A DNA stretch of 64,000 bases from Ignavibacteria bacterium UBA2333 (lineage in GTDB: Bacteria > Bacteroidota > Ignavibacteria > Kapaibacteriales > Kapaibacteriaceae), in the NCBI GenBank assembly GCA_002344895.1, contig DDUR01000101.1:141618-205617 (forward strand). The letters run 5' to 3'. Made by a program: the position numbers and the translations under genes. Below the pieces are notes generated by a model. The model was not told the DNA's origin. It saw only the letters and a program-made list of their open reading frames with translations, and did no database searches. Below are positions 34,525 to 43,470 of the stretch, in pieces. Every line of letters begins with the position of its first letter. Positions within the stretch are counted from its first letter, which is position 1.

Positions 34525-35048
34525 GAGCGTGAAGCCTTCAGTTCGGTCATCGTATAAAGTGACAGTAATTCATAGCCATCTGCACGGAGTTTTTCGCGGC
34601 CACCTTGTTCACGATCAATCAGACATACTACGTGGTCGATTATCGCTCCAAGATCACGCAGATCCTTACCTGAAAGTAGGATCTGACCGCCACTAGTAAC
34701 AACGTCTTCTACCACAAGAACACGTTTGCCCTTCACGTCAGGACCTTCTGCAAGTTTCTGTGTACCATATTCCTTGGCCTTTTTCCGCACAAAGACGGCA
34801 GGAATACCGGTTTCCATACTGAGTGCCGCTGCTATGGATACTCCACCAAGCTCGAGTCCAGCAAGCAACTCCGTATCAGCGGGTACGAGTGGAGCCATGT
34901 GTTCAGCAATGGCTTTGAGAAGACGTGGATCGGACTCAATTTGATACTTGTCGAAGTATTCCGAACTCGTTTGACCACTTCTGAGAAGAAAGGTACCGGT
35001 GAGATGGGCCGTCGTGAAGATCGCGCGTGCGAGGTCGTCTCGTGTCAT
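34521..35048 (-). CDS. pyrE: Orotate phosphoribosyltransferase
   Basis: A 175-residue PRTase converting orotate and PRPP to OMP, the step before PyrF. The PRPP loop VLVVEDVVTSGGQ, the FVRKKAKEYG catalytic loop and the LAGLELGGVSIA segment are standard for PyrE. The ATG at 35048 is preferred. It has no Shine-Dalgarno, but TATTTTTG ends five bases upstream. A TTG at 35066 would fall inside a hairpin and is unlikely. A terminator-like hairpin lies directly upstream (35066-35096), which may link pyrE expression to attenuation or read-through. Confidence 0.93.
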   Translation of the reverse strand: MTRDDLARAIFTTAHLTGTFLLRSGQTSSEYFDKYQIESDPRLLKAIAEHMAPLVPADTELLAGLELGGVSIAAALSMETGIPAVFVRKKAKEYGTQKLAEGPDVKGKRVLVVEDVVTSGGQILLSGKDLRDLGAIIDHVVCLIDREQGGREKLRADGYELLSLYTMTELKASRS

Positions 35049-35053
35049 GGCCG

Positions 35054-35061
35054 CAAAAATA
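35054..35061 (-). promoter_or_regulatory. Promoter -7 element of pyrE (TAnnTTTG)
   Basis: TATTTTTG ends five bases before the pyrE ATG, so transcription from it would be leaderless. The same T-run forms the tail of the hairpin upstream. Confidence 0.55.
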
Positions 35062-35096
35062 CACAAGGCGGAGTCGTGGTTATCCAGACTCCGCCT
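35054..35096 (-). terminator. Terminator between the T9SS cargo gene and pyrE
   Basis: AGGCGGAGTC and GACTCCGCCT (35066-35075 and 35087-35096) form a perfect 10-bp stem with an 11-base loop. On the minus strand TGTGTATTTTTG follows. It should end the large T9SS mRNA only a few bases before pyrE. Confidence 0.7.
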
Positions 35097-35160
35097 CGTT
35101 CATCGTGGAGGTGGTACGCGCCTATGCATCAATCTGCTCAGGCGAGGGGATGTACCTACG

Positions 35161-38100
35161 TCAAGGGGCTAGGAAAAGGGGCTGTACAAGGTTTTGACCA
35201 TCCACCCATACCCGAACAATGTATTGGCCTGGTGGTAACAGCGATACCGTGAGAGGAAAGACCTGCGTGCCGGCCGTAGATGTACTCGTCCACCGAGGGG
35301 CAACAACCTGACCTGTGAGATCCAGGATGTCGATCGTAATACTTCCACCGTGTTGAGATGTTATCTCGAAATTCACCACATCGTGAGCTGGCTGTGGGTA
35401 TAGCCGGACGATCGAAGTATTGCTCTGTACATCGTTAACCGACGTTGTGGGTTCTTCCACTACGGAGACACGAATGGTTCCTGTTTGCGTACTACCGCAT
35501 GAGTTGGATACACGGCAGGAGTACAAGCCAGCATCAGACGGACGTGCATTTGCTACGACGTATTGACGGTTAACAACACCGTTAAGAATACGACCGTCCT
35601 TGAGCCACTCGTACGTGAGCTCTTCAGTACCTTGTTGCAGAGAAAACTCGAGAGTAAAGCTATCCCCTTCTTCAACGTTTACGGGTGATGGTCCAAACTG
35701 AACGATTGGTCGCGCCTGCTCGATGACGGTGATAGGACGTGATTCTGTAACAGCCGTGCGGCATTCGCTATAGGCACGAACGATATACGTTCCGGAACCA
35801 GTGAGTGCCACCGTCGAACCGCTCCCCGTTTGAATGACGATTCCGTCGCGAACAAACTCGATGTCACTCGAAGTGCCATCGACATACACGCGAAGAATCG
35901 ACGGCGTTTCACGGCAATACCGGATCGTATCACCTCGTAGTGACGGCCCACTAATAGTAAGCCTTGGTGCAGTACGCACGGAGACAACGGCAATGTTTGT
36001 GTTGGTGAAGTCTCCCGAGGGAACACCTTCCAATTGACAGACGTAGTTACCAGCATCTTCCGGACGTGCTCCGATGATGCGTAAGGTTGGTGTATTTGTA
36101 CCGCGGAATCGTGTTCCTTCTGTGAGGAACCGACCACCAAACACGCGCCAGCGATATGCCAGGCCTGCTTCACCGCCAATACCACGTGCGGACGTACGCA
36201 GGATAACTGTGTCACCCGGACATACCGTTGTATCTCGTGGTTGAAGTGTGACGAGGGCACGGGGAATGTAGACTGCCGCATTTCGCGATTGAACTGATAC
36301 ACAACCACCGGTTACGATGCAGTAATAGCGTGCGGAAGTGTCTGCAAACTGCAGATTACGAATCGAGAGCACCTTACTTCTCGTGCCACCGTACTTTGCG
36401 CCATCAACAAGTGCAGTTCCGGCCTTATACCATTGAAAAGTTTCTCCCGCTGTTGACGTTGCGTCGAGCGAGAGTTCAACATATCCCGTTACATCGACCT
36501 GCGTGAGAAGGGCAGGCTGCCGTGTGATCTCCGTACGAATCGCAACGGTTACAGTTGTTGCGCGCGTGGTGATGGTCTTTCCACCAGCTGCTGTTACCAA
36601 ACAACGATATGAACCCGCCAGTGCAGACGATGTGACTGGCGCGGAATAGGTTGCTGATGTAGCACCTGGAATGTTCACGCCATCCTTTTGCCACTGATAC
36701 GTTAACGACACACCTGTAGCGGTGACCGTTAACGATAGATTGTCGCCGATACAGCGAGCAAGAGTTGTTGGAGGTGTCGTAAGGATTCGCGGGATGCGAA
36801 CGTTGTAAATCGACAATGTGCCAGAGATCTCATTCCCCATCAACAATAGATCACCTCCGTTACCGCTTTCCTGAGCAGGTACAAATACGATGGTTTCTGG
36901 ACCAAGATCACCGACGGTTTGATTAATACTATTCGCCAGATTTGGCGTCACCGAAAAGTTACGAGAATTGATGTAGTCAACGTAGATCGGATTCCGCACA
37001 TCGGAGATGTTGTACATCAAGATGCCTCCAATACGTTCACATCCGACAAAGGCATACACACTATCGTTGATCACACCTACGGCCATTGCTTCCGGTTCTG
37101 GACCCTTGTTGTCTGACCGGTCATCAGGTGCATTCGTCGTGTGTCCGGTATTAAAGTTTGCCGGGAAGAATGCTGCCGTGCGCTGCTCAAGTTCACTTCC
37201 TGAATCCCACACAAGGTTACCGTCAGCATTCCAGATCGTAAAGCTGCGTGCACCAAGCGTAAAGAGTTTGTCAAAGTCTCCGTCGCCATCGATGTCGCCG
37301 ATGTTGTTGACAATATTCAAACGCCCAAGCTGTGCATTGGTCTTTAGTGAAGGCCATGCAGCCGCAAACGCTGGGTCGAGTACAACGGACGACGAACCCA
37401 CTCTGACTTCTTCAACAAAACTCCCCCACTCACGTGCGTCACCTTCGTTAGCGGATACGATGTACGTCTGTCCACCAACAGTTGCTACAGAGATTGCATC
37501 AGGGTGATACATTCCGTACACAGGCCACTTACGAATGTTGATAGCAGCCGTGTTTCCCGGACCGTCACGATCTGATGCGTCCAGGCCGTTCGGGCGGTCA
37601 TACTTCAGAATGCCCACAACAGGAATGCGGCTGTTATCGATGGTGATGAGTCCAGTTGGAGGTGATGGTAACGTTGAACCACCAACACCGAAGTCATTAT
37701 CGTTGATCAGCGCAAACGTTGAATCGTCAATCTTGGCTAAACCCTCCACCTTGTCAAAGTCACCATAACCAGCACCTGGCAGGTAGACGGCTTGCATTTT
37801 GTAGACTGGTTTGATTCCGTACGTACTAAGCTCATTCCAGCGCAGCGATTCAATCGTACGTCCAGGTGGTAGTGTTGGAGGCGTAACGACAAGATTTGTT
37901 GCACCCTTCAGGTCGATCTCAAAGATGTACTTCCGTGCACGAAGTCCCGTAGCATCATCACGTTCCACAACATGGAAACGTCCGTTACCAAGACTTACAG
38001 CGTCACCAATTTTATCGCAGCCAAAGGATGTTTCGAACATCGGATAGAGATAGTCACCAACGACCGTCTTGGTAACGGTATTAAAGGCAAGTATTCTCGT

Positions 38101-39642
38101 AAAACCGCTCGCACGAGAGTTGGCATCATTGGCAACGTCGGGGTTATCAATCGGACTCTGGATAAAGGCGTACAGTATGTCGCCTTCAAGTGCTACAGCC
38201 TCAAATCCTCGATTGTTACGACGCTGACCATACACTGCCGGTAATGCCTCCGTGCCATATGTGCCAGGAGCTGCACCCACAGCTGCGGCTGTTCCCGAAG
38301 GGATGTAGCGTGCTGCCATCGTGCCATTTGGCAGAAAGTGATAAATAGCTGGCCGGTACTCGTCAACAAGCCACCAAGTACCATCCGCAGCAACAACAAT
38401 TCCTTCCAGATCAGCACCAAACGGATCGTTGGGAATGTCGTTGCCGAGTAGATCAACACCGAACTCATCTGTGTAGGCAATCCCTTGTCCAGCAGCTTGG
38501 AGGTTTGGACGTCCACTAATCGGTGTCACTCCGTCAGGACGAGTGAGTTTTACACGATCGAGAATCGTATAGGCACCTGTTACGGTATTCAGTTCAAAAC
38601 GAACAACTTCTGCTTGATAGTTCGGAAGTGCAAACGGACGCCGTGGTGCTCCGCGTAACGTTGACGGTTCAGCGTTTGGACCACGATCGGGATGTGTGAG
38701 AAAACGTAAACGTGTTGCATCCGCACCGTACCCGTCAAACCACAGGCCGGAAAACCCACCGAGTTTAATAGTTTGTCCAGCAGCAGTTGTTCCGAGGTCT
38801 GGTCTATCATTCCAGGGATACTGTGTCACGCTTGGAAGTCCGCGCGAATAGTCCTTGTATCCCAGAGCAACAACACGAGTAAGTGTCGCAGATGAAATAT
38901 CAATCACAGCCAGGGCATTGTTTTCCTGAAGTGTTACGTAGGCCGTACGTCCATCAGGAGTGATGGCAGCATATTCTGGTTCAAAGTCTTGTGCAACAGA
39001 TGAACCTGGACCATAGATCCGAATACCCATGGCTCGCAACGAGTCCTGTCGCCCATTCAGCGCAGAAAATGTCACAGTCTGCACTGTTGGCACCGACGGA
39101 TTTGTGACCGTGAGAATACTCACCGATCCTTCGGGATCAAACGTATAGTTGTCGAGGGGTTCACCTTCGTTACAGACAACGATCTTTGTGCCATCAGGGG
39201 TAAACACGAGCATGTCGGGTAAGGCACCTACGGTTACCATCGACCTGAACGTACCGTCAAGAGAAAAGAGGACAACCTTACCAGGATTGGCCTTCGACAG
39301 CGCATCTTCAAGGGCAACGGCCACAAGTCCGTTTTTTACCGCCACACTGTTTACCTTACCTCCATACGGAGCCAATAGGATATCACGTACAAAAACTGGA
39401 TTTGACGGGTTCGATGTGTTATACATCGAAATCTTGTTTGCTGCGGCATCACAAAACATCGTTGTTTTTGACGCTGCATCATAGGCCACAACTTCCGCAG
39501 CACCCGCATCAAATGCCGGCGGCTGTTGTACGGTTCGTGAAACAAGTTGTAGGACTTGTCCAGGTTGTGCGAGGACGGGTGTCGCGACACTACTTGTTAG
39601 GATAACAAGGAGTGCGCCAAATAGGGCGGAGCGAACAAACAT
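35161..39642 (-). CDS. Giant T9SS cargo: choice-of-anchor I, phytase-esterase-like and Ig-like domains
   Basis: A 1493-residue secreted protein. A signal peptide ends near PVLAQPG. A propeller-like choice-of-anchor I region (SVAVKNGLVAVALEDA, GSVSILTV) runs to about 260 and again near 730-940. Between them lies an esterase-like-activity-of-phytase module (GFSGLWFDGYGADATRLRFL, TDEFGVDLLGNDIPNDPFG, YRPAIYHFLPNG). About five Ig-like domains follow (YQWQKDGVNIPGA, FQWYKAG, YEWLKDGRILNG). The end VRLYPQPAHDVVNFEI to GQYIVRVWVDG is a T9SS type A sorting domain. It may be a surface phosphatase/phytase-like protein; enzymatic activity is inferred only. The ATG at 39642 follows AAGG by seven bases. 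Confidence 0.85.
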   Translation of the reverse strand: MFVRSALFGALLVILTSSVATPVLAQPGQVLQLVSRTVQQPPAFDAGAAEVVAYDAASKTTMFCDAAANKISMYNTSNPSNPVFVRDILLAPYGGKVNSVAVKNGLVAVALEDALSKANPGKVVLFSLDGTFRSMVTVGALPDMLVFTPDGTKIVVCNEGEPLDNYTFDPEGSVSILTVTNPSVPTVQTVTFSALNGRQDSLRAMGIRIYGPGSSVAQDFEPEYAAITPDGRTAYVTLQENNALAVIDISSATLTRVVALGYKDYSRGLPSVTQYPWNDRPDLGTTAAGQTIKLGGFSGLWFDGYGADATRLRFLTHPDRGPNAEPSTLRGAPRRPFALPNYQAEVVRFELNTVTGAYTILDRVKLTRPDGVTPISGRPNLQAAGQGIAYTDEFGVDLLGNDIPNDPFGADLEGIVVAADGTWWLVDEYRPAIYHFLPNGTMAARYIPSGTAAAVGAAPGTYGTEALPAVYGQRRNNRGFEAVALEGDILYAFIQSPIDNPDVANDANSRASGFTRILAFNTVTKTVVGDYLYPMFETSFGCDKIGDAVSLGNGRFHVVERDDATGLRARKYIFEIDLKGATNLVVTPPTLPPGRTIESLRWNELSTYGIKPVYKMQAVYLPGAGYGDFDKVEGLAKIDDSTFALINDNDFGVGGSTLPSPPTGLITIDNSRIPVVGILKYDRPNGLDASDRDGPGNTAAINIRKWPVYGMYHPDAISVATVGGQTYIVSANEGDAREWGSFVEEVRVGSSSVVLDPAFAAAWPSLKTNAQLGRLNIVNNIGDIDGDGDFDKLFTLGARSFTIWNADGNLVWDSGSELEQRTAAFFPANFNTGHTTNAPDDRSDNKGPEPEAMAVGVINDSVYAFVGCERIGGILMYNISDVRNPIYVDYINSRNFSVTPNLANSINQTVGDLGPETIVFVPAQESGNGGDLLLMGNEISGTLSIYNVRIPRILTTPPTTLARCIGDNLSLTVTATGVSLTYQWQKDGVNIPGATSATYSAPVTSSALAGSYRCLVTAAGGKTITTRATTVTVAIRTEITRQPALLTQVDVTGYVELSLDATSTAGETFQWYKAGTALVDGAKYGGTRSKVLSIRNLQFADTSARYYCIVTGGCVSVQSRNAAVYIPRALVTLQPRDTTVCPGDTVILRTSARGIGGEAGLAYRWRVFGGRFLTEGTRFRGTNTPTLRIIGARPEDAGNYVCQLEGVPSGDFTNTNIAVVSVRTAPRLTISGPSLRGDTIRYCRETPSILRVYVDGTSSDIEFVRDGIVIQTGSGSTVALTGSGTYIVRAYSECRTAVTESRPITVIEQARPIVQFGPSPVNVEEGDSFTLEFSLQQGTEELTYEWLKDGRILNGVVNRQYVVANARPSDAGLYSCRVSNSCGSTQTGTIRVSVVEEPTTSVNDVQSNTSIVRLYPQPAHDVVNFEITSQHGGSITIDILDLTGQVVAPRWTSTSTAGTQVFPLTVSLLPPGQYIVRVWVDGQNLVQPLFLAP
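35163..35182 (+). repeat. Paired AAGGGGC box, site 7 (3' end of T9SS cargo gene)
   Basis: AAGGGGC and AAAAGGGGC with cores 13 bases apart, overlapping the last six codons (PLFLAP) of the T9SS cargo. Confidence 0.5.
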
Positions 39643-39744
39643 GAAGGACCTTGCGGCATGTGTAATGGAATCACTGCGAAACTCCGACATGCATGTAAGG
39701 TCGACGTTATCGCTGGATTACGTCTTCATTACGAGATTTGTTGA

Positions 39745-40245
39745 ATGCAATCTCACATCACGACACAGCAGCTTCGGCTACAGTTCATTTTTGCCGTCGT
39801 TCTGGTTCTCGTTTCATCGTGCGCTTCCGTTCCTGAACGTACGTGTACGTCTTCAACATTCAGCGTCCGCATTACAAAGGGCATTTGTTTTGGTCGTTGC
39901 CCTGCATGGGAGGCAACCATCCGAGGAGATCGTTCAGTACACTTCAGACCGATTCTTCATATCGAGCCTCCCATAGAAAAGTTTGGTACCATCGACGACG
40001 CAACACTGTGTGCAATTGCCGATGCCATTGATAGTACAAAGGCATTTGAAACGGAGTTCTCGTATGAGATGATTCCCGATGCACCTAAAACAGCAATCAC
40101 GATCGAGAAGGATGGCCGTTCAACTACTGTGACGTGGTACATTGCTCCACCAGAGAGTATGCGGAAGCTCCACGATCTCCTTGTTACTGCTACGTATGAT
40201 CGGCGGGATACCGATCTCCACGCCTCGTCATCTGAGCAGAGATAG
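39745..40245 (+). CDS. DUF6438-like lipoprotein
   Basis: A 166-residue protein. A signal peptide with the lipobox VLVSSC is followed by FSVRITKGICFGRCPAWEAT, the conserved G-x-CFGxCPxY-like motif of DUF6438, and then the alpha/beta pattern expected of that family. Function is unknown; the two conserved cysteines may form a disulfide. GAGATTTG ends four bases before the ATG, a one-mismatch version of the -7 element seen elsewhere. The 3' end overlaps menA by 18 bases in convergent orientation. Confidence 0.75.
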   Translation: MQSHITTQQLRLQFIFAVVLVLVSSCASVPERTCTSSTFSVRITKGICFGRCPAWEATIRGDRSVHFRPILHIEPPIEKFGTIDDATLCAIADAIDSTKAFETEFSYEMIPDAPKTAITIEKDGRSTTVTWYIAPPESMRKLHDLLVTATYDRRDTDLHASSSEQR

Positions 40246-41103
40246 TCCGAGAGCTAACGACATTGTAATCGTATACATCATGTACAACGCTGCCGTCAGC
40301 CCGAGAACAGCATTCAGTGCGGCTCCTGAACGACGCCACACAAGTACTGATGAGACGATTCCGACAGGAAGACAGATGAGAGGTAGAAACAACCACGGTC
40401 CTCGACCAGGATACAGTACGATTGAAGGTAGTGTTAACCCCAGCATCATCAGTACCGTATACAGTAGCCGCGCGCGTTGTGCACCGATACGAACAGCCAA
40501 CGTTCGTTTCCCAACGGCAGCATCCGTTGGTATATCTCGCAGATTGTTTACACCAAGAATGTTCGCAGCAAGACATCCAGGACCTATGCTCAACAGAAGG
40601 GCATCAAGTGACCAAATGGACGCGTGAACAAAGTACGTTCCTACAACAGCTATCACTCCGAAAAACACAAAGGCAAACACATCACCAAGTCCACGATATG
40701 CCAAGGGATACGGCCCACCCGTATAGGCCCACGATGCGATAAGACTTAACGTTCCGATCCCTAATACCGGCCATCCGGCATGGTAGACGAGTGGTTGCCC
40801 AAGAATAAACGCCGCAGCAACAACGAGAATTGACGCTTGCCGCATTGACTGTGGAGTAATGAGACCACTTGTTACGGCACGAATTGGCCCTACACGATGT
40901 GTGTCTGCTCCCTTACGAAAATCTTCGAGGTCATTAATAAAATTACTTGCTATTTGAATCAACGAACCACAAATTAGCAGACATGGCAGTGTCCACCATG
41001 TCACCACGCCATCTGCCATTGCCAACATTGTCCCAAGTATTACTGGTGCAATACCGGCTACAAGTGTTTTTGGACGTGCTGCAAGTATCCAAACCTTTAT
41101 CAT
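40228..41103 (-). CDS. menA: 1,4-dihydroxy-2-naphthoate polyprenyltransferase
   Basis: A 291-residue UbiA-superfamily membrane enzyme with about nine helices that attaches the isoprenoid tail to dihydroxynaphthoate in menaquinone synthesis. The first Asp-rich motif is NFINDLEDFRKGADTHR and the second NNLRDIPTDAAVGKRTLAVR, both intact. The N-terminus ILAARPKTLVAGIAPV is typical of MenA. The ATG shares one base with the TAA of menG upstream, and menG performs the next step, so the pair is a menaquinone operon. Other men genes are not in the window. Confidence 0.93.
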   Translation of the reverse strand: MIKVWILAARPKTLVAGIAPVILGTMLAMADGVVTWWTLPCLLICGSLIQIASNFINDLEDFRKGADTHRVGPIRAVTSGLITPQSMRQASILVVAAAFILGQPLVYHAGWPVLGIGTLSLIASWAYTGGPYPLAYRGLGDVFAFVFFGVIAVVGTYFVHASIWSLDALLLSIGPGCLAANILGVNNLRDIPTDAAVGKRTLAVRIGAQRARLLYTVLMMLGLTLPSIVLYPGRGPWLFLPLICLPVGIVSSVLVWRRSGAALNAVLGLTAALYMMYTITMSLALGLSLLR

Positions 41104-41849
41104 TATCGAACGATACCTGTGTAGAGGAAGGCGATTCCTCCCGTGAGTGCACGATACGACGCCGATTCATAACGCCCAGTTGCCATCATGATCTTGAGAA
41201 AATCCTCCCGGCACGGAAATGCCGCTGCTGTCTCTGGTAGATACGCATAGGCATCTCGATTTCCTGTTAACATTCCGCCGATTACCGGAATAACGTTCTT
41301 CGAATACCACCGATACGTGAGGCCAACAATACCCTTCGGCTGTCCAAACTCAAGAACAACCACTCTGCCACCAGGTTTTACAACACGTGCCATCTCGGAG
41401 AGTGCTATGGCCGGCTCATCAACATTTCGAATGCCGAAGGAGATACTCGAGACGTCAAACGAAGCATCTTCATATGGCAGGTTCATAACATCGGCAATCT
41501 CAAATCCAACGTCCAATCCTGCCGATGCTGCTTTTGCAGGAGCAAATGAGAGCATGTCCGCGCAAAAATCTGTACCTAGTACTCGCCCCTCACGACCAAC
41601 AGCTCGCTTAAACGCAATGGCAAGGTCTCCGGTACCTGTGGCGCAATCAAGTACGGCCATACCAGGCCGAGCAGCAGCAGCACGTACGGCTGCTCGACGC
41701 CAAATGTGGTGAATTCCGAGGCTTAGTACTGAATTCGTTATGTCATACTTAGGTGCAATGTCTGAGAACATTGCGCGAACGGCTTCACTCATAGTACGGT
41801 GTTTGTGGTGGATTACAAAGGTACGGACAGTGACTGCGAGCAGCCTCAT
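41103..41849 (-). CDS. menG: Demethylmenaquinone methyltransferase
   Basis: A 248-residue SAM-dependent methyltransferase of the UbiE/MenG family, catalysing the last step of menaquinone synthesis. MFSDIAPKYDITNSVLSLGI, the SAM loop DCATGTGDLAIAF and ISFGIRNV are diagnostic. The start is uncertain. The ATG at 41849 overlaps the upstream stop by four bases, as elsewhere here. The family N-terminus, however, fits the ATG at 41792 (MSEAVRAMF), and a TACCTTTG element lies 23 bases before that codon, suggesting an internal promoter. With the shorter start it has 229 residues, the usual family size. Confidence 0.92.
   Translation of the reverse strand: MRLLAVTVRTFVIHHKHRTMSEAVRAMFSDIAPKYDITNSVLSLGIHHIWRRAAVRAAAARPGMAVLDCATGTGDLAIAFKRAVGREGRVLGTDFCADMLSFAPAKAASAGLDVGFEIADVMNLPYEDASFDVSSISFGIRNVDEPAIALSEMARVVKPGGRVVVLEFGQPKGIVGLTYRWYSKNVIPVIGGMLTGNRDAYAYLPETAAAFPCREDFLKIMMATGRYESASYRALTGGIAFLYTGIVR
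41816..41823 (-). promoter_or_regulatory. Possible internal promoter before menG (TAnnTTTG)
   Basis: TACCTTTG, the same octamer as before the YecA-like gene, lies 23 bases upstream of the alternative menG ATG at 41792. One such octamer by chance is not improbable. Confidence 0.3.
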
Positions 41850-43336
41850 TGAGCCGCGATATGACGAATGACGGTATGTGCTCCGTGCATTACAGCAGGT
41901 GTTCCCTGGCCAGGAAACACCGTGTCACCAGCTAGATAGAGGCCGCTAAACGGTGTGACGTTCGGCGGGAACATGAGCAGCGGTCGGCGAATGTCATGTG
42001 GCAGTCCACCAACATAGCCCCTGTGACGGCCTGTATACTTTTGCCAGGTCGCCGGACTTCCAAAGCCGGCAATACGAAGACTGTGCTGAAGTTCAGGAAG
42101 GGCCTCCCGTACAGCACGAAGGATACCTTCCTCGACGACTACCCTCCTCCGGTTGTACTCGTCCTCCGAAAGATGTTCCCAATCCTTCGCATGAACGTGG
42201 GCACTTACCGTCATGACCGTGCCCGATGATGTTCGTTGGACATCTGTATCCTGAGATATTGTCACAAATATGCTCTTTGATGCTACAAATGGAAGGTCGC
42301 TGTTGAGATGAATCTGAAGGTACTGTGATGGCAGTTGTATCACTGTGTCGGTTTCAAGATAGGCCGTTATGGCAGCCCACGACGTAGAGAACCGTTGCGT
42401 ATACGTTGACAACCAGCGACGTACACCATCATGTACAATTCCTTCCAGGTTCCAGATCGGTATCGTCGATACAACGTTTTGTGCAACAATTGTTTCGTGG
42501 TGCTGGTTCTCACCGACAGTGTTCACCATGTCAACATGCCACAACATACCGTCACGTCGAAGTGCCGTTACCCTACGCCGAAACAGTACATCAGCACCAT
42601 CTCGTTGTGCAGATCGATATAACTCCAGTGCGGGCCGCATCATTCCACCACGTGGATACCATGTATCTGCAGGATAGGCCAGTCCCATCACGCCTGTTAA
42701 CCATGGTGTACGATACGTTGTGTTCTGCGTTGATATCAGGAGTTGCTCATCAAGAAATCGCCGAAAGCGTTCGCCGGCATCAAGTCCGTATCGACGCAAC
42801 ATCGACCGTACCGGTCGTACAAGACCAGTTGCCTTGCCAACATGTTTGAGCACGGATGGGTGGAGAAGTGCAGCAGCCGATCGAATAGAGGTAAGGGGCG
42901 AAAGGGGCGTTGATGCCAACAACTCCCATATCTCCCGTTCCACATCGTGAACACGTGTCCAGAATCGTCGATGTGCCCCCTTGCCCCCTTCAAAATGTTG
43001 TTCACACTCGTCAATCCACCGATCGATATCGGCATAACGGTGGATGGTTGCTCCATCCATACGTATTGAAACGCCTACGTCCTGCCGCACGAGGTCGACT
43101 GAAAGGCCTAGTTCCTCGATGACCCTACCGAAGGGCTGGTGTGATTGTACCGCCGATAATGTCGTTGCGCCCACGTCAAAGGTTCGCCGTCCAACCCGAA
43201 AAAAGCCAGCACATCCACCAAAGGTTTCGTGCGCTTCTACCACGACCGTTGACATGCCGCGGCGTGCTGCAAGGGCTGCTGCGGTAAGTCCGGCAAATCC
43301 AGCTCCTATGACAAGAAGGTCAGTGGACGATGACAT
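41846..43336 (-). CDS. CrtI/phytoene-desaturase-like FAD oxidoreductase
   Basis: A 496-residue flavoprotein with the N-terminal FAD loop LLVIGAGFAGLTAAALAARRG and ETFGGCAGFF, and the C-terminal LYLAGDTVFPGQGTPAVMHGA motif of the phytoene desaturase/carotenoid isomerase family. The substrate cannot be read; carotenoid desaturation, isomerisation or retinol-saturase-like activity are all possible. It is coupled to menG by four bases, so an isoprenoid-quinone-linked role also deserves thought. Two paired AAGGGGC repeats lie 82 bases apart inside it, encoding GGKGAH and TPLSPL. The ATG at 43336 gives MSSSTDLLVIGAG; an upstream start at 43378 has no support. Confidence 0.78.
   Translation of the reverse strand: MSSSTDLLVIGAGFAGLTAAALAARRGMSTVVVEAHETFGGCAGFFRVGRRTFDVGATTLSAVQSHQPFGRVIEELGLSVDLVRQDVGVSIRMDGATIHRYADIDRWIDECEQHFEGGKGAHRRFWTRVHDVEREIWELLASTPLSPLTSIRSAAALLHPSVLKHVGKATGLVRPVRSMLRRYGLDAGERFRRFLDEQLLISTQNTTYRTPWLTGVMGLAYPADTWYPRGGMMRPALELYRSAQRDGADVLFRRRVTALRRDGMLWHVDMVNTVGENQHHETIVAQNVVSTIPIWNLEGIVHDGVRRWLSTYTQRFSTSWAAITAYLETDTVIQLPSQYLQIHLNSDLPFVASKSIFVTISQDTDVQRTSSGTVMTVSAHVHAKDWEHLSEDEYNRRRVVVEEGILRAVREALPELQHSLRIAGFGSPATWQKYTGRHRGYVGGLPHDIRRPLLMFPPNVTPFSGLYLAGDTVFPGQGTPAVMHGAHTVIRHIAAQ
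42893..42908 (+). repeat. Paired AAGGGGC box, site 8 (in CrtI-like gene)
   Basis: AAGGGGCG and AAAGGGGC with cores 9 bases apart; antisense to the gene, encoding TPLSPL on the coding strand. Confidence 0.65.
42975..42990 (-). repeat. Paired AAGGGGC box, site 9 (in CrtI-like gene)
   Basis: Plus strand GCCCCCTT twice, cores 8 bases apart; on the coding strand it encodes GGKGAH. It lies 82 bases from site 8, in opposite orientation. Confidence 0.65.
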
Positions 43337-43470
43337 GGGCCGTCCAACGCAGGTTTGTCGCTGAAAGTTCGGTCGCACGAGCTATGTACCACGTCAATTG
43401 GCTGTGTATCTTGCCAGACGTCAGGGAACATGACGGACGGACACGACAGAGGACGCCTGTAAGGACACAT

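Noticed and set aside
35679..36308. A 209-codon frame overlapping the giant T9SS gene in another reading frame
   Set aside because: The T9SS frame has clear Ig-like domains here; the alternative frame has irregular composition and no homology I recognise.
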